From a bacterium (lineage in GTDB: Bacteria; Planctomycetota; Planctomycetia; Pirellulales; Pirellulaceae): a stretch of DNA of 45,408 nucleotides. Made by a program: the position numbers and the translations under genes. The notes beneath the pieces are model-generated. The model did not search any database. It saw only the letters and a list, made by a program, of their open reading frames with translations, and was not told where the DNA came from. Each line of letters opens with the position of its first letter. Within the stretch, counting starts at the first letter, position 1. Below, one piece after another: positions 1-7,748 of this stretch. The DNA lies in contig JANSWS010000012.1 in assembly GCA_024743355.1 (NCBI GenBank), positions 1 through 45,408 on the forward strand, given 5' to 3'.

Positions 1-657
1 CAGCAAGGCCTGGGCGGCGCCTAGTTGGCCGTTCTGCTGATATTCGCTGATGAGAGAATCCGCTACCCGGGACAGGGCTGCGGTGACCGAAGCGGCCCGA
101 AAGCCCGGTGAATTTTGCCGCAATTCTTCTAGAGCGGACAGGGTTTGTCGCAATTCGCCGTTATTGAAACGATCAATGGCGCTTTGAAAGATGAACTGCT
201 GGCGGAGCTCATCCAGCTTGGGCATGTCCGGATAGCTTTTCATGAGAAAGCTGAGATTTTGGAATGCAGTTACGAAGTCCTTCTGCTCCATCTTCTCCAG
301 CGCTTCGTCGTAGATTCGCTGTTCGTAAAACAGAATGTTTTCGATCGATCTCCAGGCAATTTCGTAGCGTCTGTCCTGATATTTGAGCAGGACAACCTCG
401 AGCTTGTCACCTGGACGTCTTGATTCGGGGAGTTCGCGAAAGGGTAGCAGGACGACTTTGACTTCATGTCCGCCGGCCTCTTCCGTCAAGACGATTAAGT
501 CGAACGGATTCTGGTCGATAAGCGGTGGTTCGACGTACGCGATTTCTTGCGCATGGACGGTAGAACCGCAAGCGATAACGGTGAGAATCCAGACGCAGCC
601 CGAAAGCCATAAGCTTTTCGTGCGGGCGTCAAAACTGCTTCCGGTGACGGACATCAT
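1..657 (-). CDS. Exported TPR-like protein, 3' end cut by window edge
   Basis: 219 codons are visible and the frame is still open at base 1. The ATG at 657-655 overlaps the stop of the upstream PQQ gene as ATGA, and a GGAGG lies about 8 nt upstream inside that gene, so translation is probably coupled. A second ATG follows at once. Residues about 14-40 form a signal peptide (LWLSGCVWILTVIA core, likely cleavage near VHA/QE). From about residue 105 the protein is helical and TPR-like, with paired helices such as DEALEKMEQKDFVTAFQNL and a second unit beginning near AIDRFNNGE. From memory, this kind of N-terminus occurs in planctomycete proteins annotated as family 5 solute-binding proteins, but the diagnostic C-terminal part is outside the window. 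The exported TPR-like start is secure; the final function is open. Confidence 0.8.
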   Translation of the reverse strand, partial: MMSVTGSSFDARTKSLWLSGCVWILTVIACGSTVHAQEIAYVEPPLIDQNPFDLIVLTEEAGGHEVKVVLLPFRELPESRRPGDKLEVVLLKYQDRRYEIAWRSIENILFYEQRIYDEALEKMEQKDFVTAFQNLSFLMKSYPDMPKLDELRQQFIFQSAIDRFNNGELRQTLSALEELRQNSPGFRAASVTAALSRVADSLISEYQQNGQLGAAQALL

Positions 658-3600
658 TGACTACCTCCGGCCGTGTCCACTTGCGTGGGCACGGGCAGAG
701 CCAAGACGGTGCCCTCGTCGCTGCCCACCAGCAGTCCGGCTGGCAATACAAGCGGCCTGGAGCTGAAGGGCTGGCCCGTAGCGTTTCGGCCGGAAACTTC
801 ACCCGTGCTCGCGTCCACTACCAGGATCTCACCGGTTTGAGTTGCGAGTATTAGCTGATTGTTGCCAACCAGCGGAGCACCCACCAACTTTGCCCGCGTC
901 ATGGGCAGGCTCCACTGCTGTTTACCTTCCGGAGTCAGTGCCAGGATCCGCGAATCGGTTTGCACCAGGCAACCGGTTTCCATGGCAAAGGGGCCTGCCA
1001 CCAGATTGCCGTCCAGTGGAACGCTTTGCAGAACCTTGAGCGAAGTGCTGTCGAAGATCGTCAATGCATCGCCGCTGAGCGTGGAGTTAACGGCCGCGAC
1101 ATGATTGCCCAGCGAAATGATGGGCCCCTTTAACGGGGTCTCTAGGTCCACTTCGGTGAGTGCTCGCAGCGAACTGCCGCTCAGCGCGAGTCTTACGAGC
1201 TTTTGTAGATCGCTGCTGGCAATGATTGTCTTGGAACTGGATAAGTAGGCTGGACGGTTCCAGCGAATTTTTTTGCCGGCCTCCATTGGGGGCTGGTAGG
1301 GTGAGGAAGCCAAGGAGCCGTTGCTAGGGTCAAGCAATACAAACTGGCCGTTATCTAATCCCACCGCGAGCTTGTCTTCGACGGCCACTGGCTCGCAGGA
1401 AGGAAGGCCACCACCGAAATTAGCGGAAACGATCCGCAGGTCGCCCCGCGTTGCGTCATAGTAAGCCAGCTGATTGGAACGCGACGCGTTCATCAACACA
1501 CTGTGCGTTTCATCGATTTCAAGCGGCAGGCTGAAGTCCATCGTGCGTTTGCCTTGCCCAGGATTCGAATCGGCCTGGCTGCGAAAACGATCCTTGTTCA
1601 ATTGAAAAAGCATGCCGCCTGAATTCAACGCATCGATCCGATTTTCGGCGGTCTGGTGGAGTAGCGTGACCGGCACTCCTAAATCGATCTCCCAGAACGT
1701 ATCGCCAGTGTCCGCATCAGCCGCGGCTACGCGAATACCACGATTCCCTCGCAGGGACCGCGAATGAACAATGACTTTGTCGAACAATTTGGGGGGTGCC
1801 GTGAAGCGATCTCCGTCGTGGCGACTCCAGCTGCTGTTGAGTCTTCCCATGGACACTTGCAGATCGAAACGTGTTAATCGTGTGTCCGCCACCCAGAGCT
1901 TGTTGTTGGCCGTGGCCAGCCATGATAGTTGGGGTGTGAGTACATTCTTCGCTCGACTGGCGATCAAGTTGACTTTGTCTGTTTCCGCCGTGGGTTCCAC
2001 ATCCAGAACCAGCAACTGTCCCAAGTCCGATTGGACGATCAGACGGCGACCATCCACTTGCGGCGGTACCACCACATTGCCTTCCACGGGCAAAGGCACC
2101 TGGGACTGGGCGAGTTGCAGACCGTCCTCGGATGTCGTCAGAATCCGAATTCTGGCATTGCTCGCGGTGCTGTTCTCGAAGACAAATACTTGTCCCAGTA
2201 GTAGTACGGGTGGGACTCGAATGGATCCGGCTCGGTGCCCGAGATAGAAGACTTCGCGACAGCTTCCATCCGAACGTGAGAGGACATACAGGTTGCTATG
2301 TTGTCCGGGGATATACAGGTTGGGCTTACCGAAAGCCAGGCAAGGTCCAACCTCAACGGGTTGTGGGAGTTTTTGGTTCCATAGAACTTGTCCGCCTTCC
2401 ACATCCAAACTTGCGATTTCGCCGTCCAGGGTGGCGACCAGCAGATCGGCCCCTTCTACCACGGGTTGATGAATGGGGGTCCCGAAGTCGACGAACCATT
2501 GGGTCTTACCCGTAACGCCGTCTACCCGAAGAAGATGGCCCTTTTCAGGCTGGCAGATCAAGACTCCGGCACTTGCAGCTTCGCCCACGCGAATCGGCTG
2601 CGTATCGAACTCGCGACCAACATAATGACGCCAGAGTACGTTGCCGGTAGCACCATCCAGTCCGTAGACAGAACCCTTAACCTTGGCGAACAGCGTTTCT
2701 CCCTCCAGCCCGGCTGCACGCTGGCCGTAGCGGTGCCCGAGCACAAAACTGTTCCCCAAAGTCTGGTCCGGGCTTTCCGTACCCAGCGTGGGCGACAGTG
2801 TTCCCGGCTTGACCAGCGAAGTTTGGATTTTCGAGGCTTCCAGGACTCTCTGTTGCAGCGCGTCGTTGGCTTCCAGAATGGGATAGCTGTTGATCAGCTT
2901 GGAGCGAATGGAATAGGCGGAATCTGTATCTTGCTCTTGCAGTTTGGCGTCGATCTCAGCCAGCGCTCGCTGCAACTCCTCATCACGATAGATCTCGCGC
3001 AGAATGCGACTGCGGTCCTCGTCAATCTTATCCAGTGTGGGCCGTTGTTGATTGCGCTGGGCCTGGCCCACAAACTGAGGATCGTCGATCAGACTGAGCA
3101 GCTCAGCCATCTGGTCCATCAGTTGTTTGCGTTCATCCGTACTGCGACCGGCTGCTCTTTCGTTGAACTTCGACGCCAGCGAGATCAACACGCCGGCTAG
3201 GTCATCCCGCTGATCGGACAACCCCGCTTCATCCGCCACCGTGGGCAGCGTTTCCAGGGCAGTCTGCAGACCCAAAGCCGGATCCGGAGCGCCTTCTGCG
3301 GATTCGCGGATTTTCGCCAGAGCAGAACGGACGCGGGCGAAGGAGGCGTTTTCGTTCGAAGGCCAGGTCTTGGCGAAGTCCTCGTACATCGTAGCCGCGG
3401 TTTCGTAGCTGCGTTGTTCGTAGGCCTCGTTGGCCATATTCAGTCGGTCTTCGGCGTTGCCGCGAATGAAGTAATTGACCAAGAAGAAACCCGCAATCAG
3501 CACCAGTGCCAGAAGTAGTCCGACACCCAAGATGCGGAAAGAGTCCCAAGGATTGGATTTGGCAACTTTGGGTCTGACCGGCTTGGCGATCGAGGGAATC

Positions 3601-4100
3601 GTCTCTTCAACCGCATCCAATGGTCCGCTCGCAGCCGCCGGCTCCACCACTTCGACTGCCTGAATAACATCCGCATCGCCGTCATCGGCGACTACCTCGA
3701 CGGCTTCCACTTGGTCGATCAACGGGGCTTCGTCTTCTAGAAAGACCTGAGCTACCGGTTCCGCTGGCTCGCGGGATTGCTTGGCTGCTTTTCGGGAAAC
3801 GGGCTCATCGGCTTCATCAGCGAAAGTCAGCTCGTCGTTCACCGAGGCACGATTCGAACTGGTGTCCGCGGGCTTGGGTGTGGGCTCCGGTTCTTCCGCT
3901 TCTTGGGACAAGCTGGAAACTAGTTTGGTCGCCTGGAACTTTGTCAGGTGTCCATTGTCGACGAGCAGTTTGGCAATAAGCTCCGGCTTCAACCGCGCGC
4001 CGCTTTCACGCAGTTGTCTGCGGAGTTCCTCAATGACCTCTGGTGAAAGAAGTTCTTGAGATTCCAATAAATCAATGAACTTGGACGCCCGTACCGTCAT
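654..4100 (-). CDS. Membrane-anchored PQQ-type beta-propeller protein
   Basis: 1148 residues. Residues 1-62 form a helical module (SPEVIEELRRQL, DNGHLTKFQATKLV) of a kind I associate with planctomycete kinases and scaffold proteins. Residues about 65-182 are an acidic, low-complexity cytoplasmic linker. A single membrane helix spans about 188-212 (ILGVGLLLALVLIAGFFLV). TPR-like helices follow at about 218-250 (AYEQRSYETAATMYEDFAKTWP). The last roughly 700 residues contain repeated propeller blades of the PQQ/BamB type, for example VYGLDGATGNVLW, SLDVEGGQVLWNQ and VVDASTGEVSG. No enzyme active site is evident, so a scaffold or binding role outside the inner membrane is more likely than a dehydrogenase. 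It lies downstream of two ExbD genes and overlaps the following TPR gene by 4 bp. Family assignment is firm; the role is inferred. Confidence 0.9.
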   Translation of the reverse strand: MTVRASKFIDLLESQELLSPEVIEELRRQLRESGARLKPELIAKLLVDNGHLTKFQATKLVSSLSQEAEEPEPTPKPADTSSNRASVNDELTFADEADEPVSRKAAKQSREPAEPVAQVFLEDEAPLIDQVEAVEVVADDGDADVIQAVEVVEPAAASGPLDAVEETIPSIAKPVRPKVAKSNPWDSFRILGVGLLLALVLIAGFFLVNYFIRGNAEDRLNMANEAYEQRSYETAATMYEDFAKTWPSNENASFARVRSALAKIRESAEGAPDPALGLQTALETLPTVADEAGLSDQRDDLAGVLISLASKFNERAAGRSTDERKQLMDQMAELLSLIDDPQFVGQAQRNQQRPTLDKIDEDRSRILREIYRDEELQRALAEIDAKLQEQDTDSAYSIRSKLINSYPILEANDALQQRVLEASKIQTSLVKPGTLSPTLGTESPDQTLGNSFVLGHRYGQRAAGLEGETLFAKVKGSVYGLDGATGNVLWRHYVGREFDTQPIRVGEAASAGVLICQPEKGHLLRVDGVTGKTQWFVDFGTPIHQPVVEGADLLVATLDGEIASLDVEGGQVLWNQKLPQPVEVGPCLAFGKPNLYIPGQHSNLYVLSRSDGSCREVFYLGHRAGSIRVPPVLLLGQVFVFENSTASNARIRILTTSEDGLQLAQSQVPLPVEGNVVVPPQVDGRRLIVQSDLGQLLVLDVEPTAETDKVNLIASRAKNVLTPQLSWLATANNKLWVADTRLTRFDLQVSMGRLNSSWSRHDGDRFTAPPKLFDKVIVHSRSLRGNRGIRVAAADADTGDTFWEIDLGVPVTLLHQTAENRIDALNSGGMLFQLNKDRFRSQADSNPGQGKRTMDFSLPLEIDETHSVLMNASRSNQLAYYDATRGDLRIVSANFGGGLPSCEPVAVEDKLAVGLDNGQFVLLDPSNGSLASSPYQPPMEAGKKIRWNRPAYLSSSKTIIASSDLQKLVRLALSGSSLRALTEVDLETPLKGPIISLGNHVAAVNSTLSGDALTIFDSTSLKVLQSVPLDGNLVAGPFAMETGCLVQTDSRILALTPEGKQQWSLPMTRAKLVGAPLVGNNQLILATQTGEILVVDASTGEVSGRNATGQPFSSRPLVLPAGLLVGSDEGTVLALPVPTQVDTAGGSQ

Positions 4101-4308
4101 GCGGGAATTCTCTTTTGAGCTTAGGTTAATTGGAAAACGCGAGTGTCAGGGCGAAGCTACGACTAGCGGGCCGTGTCAATCGTCGATGCATTTATTGTTA
4201 TAGCAGCCAGCGACATGAAGCTGCGAAAAAAGGCTTGTTTGGGCAGGAGCCGCTGTGCAAGCGAGGCTACCGCTTGGGGTGCGCCGGTCTGTTTGCGCGG
4301 CTTGCCCG

Positions 4309-5070
4309 TCAGTCAAACTGTTCGACCGTACTCACTTCAAAGCTCTCGAAGCGGGCTTCTCTGCCTGCATCCAGGGCGGCAATAACGGCCGAGTGCATGC
4401 TGTCCTCGTGGGCTTGAACCAATAGTTTGCTCGGCTGCCGGCCCGAACTACCACCCGCGTGTGCATCCGCCAGGGCTACGATCAAGTCTTGTTTGCTGCC
4501 GACCACTCGGTCCCAGTCCACGGTGATGACGTTGTAAGCATTGAACTCGTCGACCTGAACCGTCACGAGATCAGGATTGTCTTCCTCTTCGCGCTGCACT
4601 GGATTGACGCTTGGATCTTCGCTCTTTTGGGCAGGCCGTTGGATGCTCTTCTGAACGCTGAAAGAGGCTGTAATCATGAAAAAGATCAGCAGCAGGAAGG
4701 TCACATCGACCATGGGCGTCATGTCCATATCCTGGCTGGCCGCGGGTCTGGGCCGAGTAAAACTCGTCGTGGCAGCCGCCAAGGCTTTCTCCTCAGCGGC
4801 GATTCGCTCAGCCTCATCCATTTCCGAATCGTCGTCGACTGACTCAGCTGTGGCCACGACCTCCTCGGCAATGACGATGGTCGCCGCCTCGGATTTGCGT
4901 TGGGCCTCGTTGCGGAGGGTTTCGCGCTCTTGCCGTTGCCGTTCCAATTCCGCTTCATCCGGGACCTGCACTTCCGCACCGCAGTCCGGGCACTGGGTCT
5001 TTCTACCCAGCAGTCGGCGATTGACGGCTCGAATCGATTTGCAGTTGGGGCATTGAAAGCGTAATGACAT
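4309..5070 (-). CDS. exbD: ExbD/TolR-family protein with N-terminal zinc ribbon
   Basis: 253 residues. The membrane helix at about 116-138 carries the family signature DMTPMVDVTFLLLIFF, with Asp122 at the position of the protonatable aspartate of ExbD/TolR. The C-terminal part is the usual periplasmic domain (DLVTVQVDEFNAYNVITVDWD). Unlike classical ExbD, which has a short cytoplasmic tail, this protein has about 115 residues before the helix. They start with a four-cysteine zinc ribbon (CPNC at 7-10, CPDC at 27-30) and continue as a charged, coiled-coil-like stretch. It lies 9 bp downstream of a second exbD gene and close to an exbB-like gene, so the three should form a proton-driven stator. 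What it energises is unknown; no tonB was recognised. Confidence 0.93.
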   Translation of the reverse strand: MSLRFQCPNCKSIRAVNRRLLGRKTQCPDCGAEVQVPDEAELERQRQERETLRNEAQRKSEAATIVIAEEVVATAESVDDDSEMDEAERIAAEEKALAAATTSFTRPRPAASQDMDMTPMVDVTFLLLIFFMITASFSVQKSIQRPAQKSEDPSVNPVQREEEDNPDLVTVQVDEFNAYNVITVDWDRVVGSKQDLIVALADAHAGGSSGRQPSKLLVQAHEDSMHSAVIAALDAGREARFESFEVSTVEQFD

Positions 5071-5079
5071 GAACTGCCT

Positions 5080-5580
5080 CTAAGTCTGCTCCATGACCGC
5101 GATGTTGATTACTTCTCCTTCATCCAGCGATTCGGAAATGGCTTCCGACACGCGGCCCACTTCTCCATGTCGCACACTACCCTCGGCCTTGATGATCACA
5201 TGCTTCTTGCCGGCGTCGATGCCTTGCTGAACGTAATCCGCGATCTCCGCGTTTTGCTGTTCCATGTCATTCGAGAATGGAACTCCATCTGACCGCATGA
5301 CCTCAGCCTGGTCGCCACTGCCGCGTTTCATCAGAATAATTACCGACTCCTTGCCGGCGACAACCCCGCCATGTCGAGCTTTCGGTAGGTCGACGGCCTG
5401 CTCAGCATTCATCTTGGAGGCAACCAAAAAGAAAATGAGCAGCAGAAAGGTAATGTCGATCATCGGCGTGATGTCCATCTCATCGTCGGTCATGGGTGGA
5501 CGTGGAACTAAGAAGTCTTGCTCCACTTCCAGTTCTTCGTCAATCACTTCTTCGGCAACGCTGGCCATGCGTTCATCCAT
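5080..5580 (-). CDS. exbD: ExbD/TolR-family protein
   Basis: 166 residues with the standard plan. A short acidic cytoplasmic tail is followed by one membrane helix at about 36-56 with signature DEMDITPMIDITFLLLIFF (Asp42 is the proton-binding position) and a periplasmic domain ending in GEVINIAVMEQT. The following gene, a second ExbD, begins 9 bp downstream, and the ExbB-like gene ends 66 bp upstream. Two different ExbD paralogues next to one ExbB suggests a heteromeric stator. No clear Shine-Dalgarno precedes the ATG at 5580. The in-frame ATG at 5568 (MASVAEEV) is an alternative start. Confidence 0.93.
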   Translation of the reverse strand: MDERMASVAEEVIDEELEVEQDFLVPRPPMTDDEMDITPMIDITFLLLIFFLVASKMNAEQAVDLPKARHGGVVAGKESVIILMKRGSGDQAEVMRSDGVPFSNDMEQQNAEIADYVQQGIDAGKKHVIIKAEGSVRHGEVGRVSEAISESLDEGEVINIAVMEQT

Positions 5581-5646
5581 TCAAAATAGTTTTTGCTGAG
5601 TCTACTCACTCAGGGACGCGAGAAAGCGATAGAACGATTCACGATA

Positions 5647-6288
5647 CTATTTCGACTTTTTGGCAAGGCCAAGCCGGAAGGCCTCCAGAAAGCGAGTCAC
5701 GCCCGAGCCGACCAACTCTTCCATGTGCCGAATGCGATTGTTGACCGCATTCAAGACCATGACTAACGGAATGGCAATGCTCAAACCGATGGCCGTGGTA
5801 TACAGCGCAACATTGATGTCCGAAGCCAGTGCGGTTGCGTCGACACTTTGTGCCGTTGCCAGCGTGGCAAAGGCCCCAATCATGCCGACTACGGTGCCGA
5901 ACAGACCCAGCATAGGGGCCGTCTTGATGACGGTTGTGACCCAGCTAATGTTCTTTTCCAATTCGGCCAGGACATCGCGTTGGAAGCGCTCGGTCAAAAG
6001 ATGCTTGACTTTGGCGTACCCCAAGTGCTTGTTGCTGACACCCAAATGAATCAGCATGGGCACGGCCCGCTGATCGCCTTCGCAGGCGGCCTCGACGGCC
6101 TCAAAATTTCCCGCTATCAGGTCGGGTTCGATACTGTCCAGAAAAGCGTTCTGCTCCTCCTCGGTCTTGAACCATTTTTGGCCCACACGCGACCAAACCA
6201 AGATGCAGCAAAACGCGCCGAACAGAGCGACTGCGGCCAGGGCACAGTAATCAATGAGCCCAATCCAATCGTAGATGTTTTGCGGCAT
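5647..6288 (-). CDS. exbB: ExbB/TolQ/MotA-family proton channel
   Basis: 213 residues, close to the normal length of ExbB and TolQ. Three membrane helices are visible at about 13-33, 122-143 and 160-182. Helices two and three carry the family's conserved small-residue patterns (TAPMLGLFGTVVGMIGAF and ALYTTAIGLSIAIPLVMVLN). The cytoplasmic loop at about 35-115 matches the usual topology. With ExbD it would form a proton-motive-force-driven motor in the inner membrane. An AAGGA sits about 11 nt upstream of the ATG. The gene heads a compact exbB-exbD-exbD unit, and the 385-bp gap upstream probably holds its promoter. ExbB and TolQ cannot be told apart by eye. Confidence 0.94.
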   Translation of the reverse strand: MPQNIYDWIGLIDYCALAAVALFGAFCCILVWSRVGQKWFKTEEEQNAFLDSIEPDLIAGNFEAVEAACEGDQRAVPMLIHLGVSNKHLGYAKVKHLLTERFQRDVLAELEKNISWVTTVIKTAPMLGLFGTVVGMIGAFATLATAQSVDATALASDINVALYTTAIGLSIAIPLVMVLNAVNNRIRHMEELVGSGVTRFLEAFRLGLAKKSK

Positions 6289-6673
6289 ATCCGCGAGTTC
6301 CTTCGACCGTTGCTAAGTATCCAAGCTGTAAATCCGCCAATGAAATCCGCCCCATGGATGAGGCGGTATCGGATTGGAGCCAATGCCAAGTGAGCGGTCA
6401 AGCTAATTCGGCGAAACAAGACGAGGGCCGATCGGACCGCCAGGCGACTCCTGCCATGACTGTTGCAAGCTCGCACCGAGCCATTGAGTTCAATGCTCGG
6501 ACGTGGGGACGAAGAATCGTTCAACCAACGAACCTACATGTTGATGATAACCTGCTCGTTTCCAGAAGTGGACGGTGCAATGCGAAAACGAGTAGCCATT
6601 TCCCAAAATTGCTCCATCCCGCCTGCGCAAAGCCAGCCTAAACCTTACCGCGGTTCGGTGGAACCATGCGACT
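6289..6673. other. 385-bp gap upstream of the exbB-like gene
   Basis: No gene with a start, ribosome binding site or recognisable product is seen on either strand. The minus-strand promoter of the exbB-exbD unit is expected here, but no convincing -35/-10 pair can be named. Confidence 0.5.
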
Positions 6674-7615
6674 CTAACTGCGAGGAATGCGATAGCGCTG
6701 CTCGATGACCACGAATTCGTAACCGCCCGTTGGTGTGGCTCGCGACTCGAAGATGGTCTTGGCGATCTCTTTGACGCTGTCATGCCCCTGAGATTGCGCA
6801 TGCTTCATTTCGATTTCGTAAAGTTTCTGTTCCAGGTCTTTGGGGATGAATTTGAGAATCTGGCGGCCCTGTGTCTGCACGCCTGCTTCCGATAAGAGCT
6901 GCCGATCGAATTGCATCAGCTGGTTTTCTTGTCTCCACATAAAGAACAGCCTGGCCTGTTTATTTTCGTCCGCACTGGAGCCAGAGCGTGTTTGGGGACC
7001 CTTGTCCAAGTTGAAGGCATAGTCGACCGTGGCGATACCTCCACCGACACATCCCAGCTCAATTTGGTAATAGCCAAGTTGCGACGCGTAGGGACGCAGC
7101 CCCTTAGCCTGAAACTTCAGCTCCCAGCGCTCGTAGCGAGGGATGATGTCATCGCCCTCACCGAGTGGACCCGGCGGGCGACTATCTCCGCGGCCGCTGC
7201 CGCCCGTCGTCGTCACGGAATTCGAGTCGATGGCCTCAACGGAGGCAGCTACACTGCTGGCGGATTCTGTGACGGCTTCGAGCGTTTCCGCCAAGGTGGG
7301 TTCCGTCAGGTCCAGAATCTCTTCCATTCCGGGCGGTTCAATATCGCGCTCGAAGCCCTCGGCATGGTCGCCTCGACCCGCTACCCGCTCTTGTTCAATC
7401 TTGATCTCGCCCGCCTTCCATGTGAAAGTTTGGGTCAGCCATACAAAGAACAGCAGCAAGACCAGCAAGCCAATCACGACTAATCCAGCCATCAGCATGC
7501 TGGCCACCACGTCGACTTTTTGAGCGCGGAGACTGGTCGTGCCTTTGGCTTTCCGCTTCAGTTGCTCGTCTTTAGAAGCGGATTCGGCGGAGTCGGATAC
7601 AGAGGCTGTGCTCAT
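6674..7615 (-). CDS. Single-pass membrane protein with TonB/TolA-like topology
   Basis: The ATG at 7615 (MSTASVSDSAES) gives 313 residues; an upstream in-frame start would add 26 poorly motivated residues. A basic cytoplasmic segment precedes one strong membrane helix at about 37-61 (VVASMLMAGLVVIGLLVLLLFFVWL). A long acidic then Ser/Gly/Pro-rich linker follows to about residue 165, and the end is a compact domain of about 150 residues (PRYERWELKFQAKG to FVVIEQRYRIPRS). I do not recognise the C-terminal domain. The plan of an N-terminal anchor, a flexible periplasmic linker and a small terminal domain is that of TonB and TolA. Its position just upstream of the ExbB/ExbD genes fits such a partner role. 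This is inference from topology and context, not sequence identity. Confidence 0.75.
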   Translation of the reverse strand: MSTASVSDSAESASKDEQLKRKAKGTTSLRAQKVDVVASMLMAGLVVIGLLVLLLFFVWLTQTFTWKAGEIKIEQERVAGRGDHAEGFERDIEPPGMEEILDLTEPTLAETLEAVTESASSVAASVEAIDSNSVTTTGGSGRGDSRPPGPLGEGDDIIPRYERWELKFQAKGLRPYASQLGYYQIELGCVGGGIATVDYAFNLDKGPQTRSGSSADENKQARLFFMWRQENQLMQFDRQLLSEAGVQTQGRQILKFIPKDLEQKLYEIEMKHAQSQGHDSVKEIAKTIFESRATPTGGYEFVVIEQRYRIPRS

Positions 7616-7713
7616 GAGCTTCACTACTGAAATTATCGAATCGAATGGTTCAAATGAGTTGGGGCATCTCGCCTTCGCTGCTGACGGAGCCAAAGGATTG
7701 GCAAATGCTACAA

Positions 7714-7743
7714 TCGCGGGAGCGAAAGGCGACTATCAACCGC
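7714..7743 (+). repeat. Short repeat sharing a core with the hairpin at 31785-31840
   Basis: The string GAGCGAAAGGCGACTATCA here is nearly identical to the right edge of the hairpin downstream of the thiol peroxidase gene (GAGCGAAAGACGACTATCA). The copy lies between two minus-strand genes and lacks the left arm. Confidence 0.45.
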
Positions 7744-7748
7744 TCTTC

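Noticed and set aside
2388-3200. 270-codon plus-strand open frame
   Set aside because: It lies wholly opposite the PQQ-type propeller gene, has no ribosome binding site and shows no domain.
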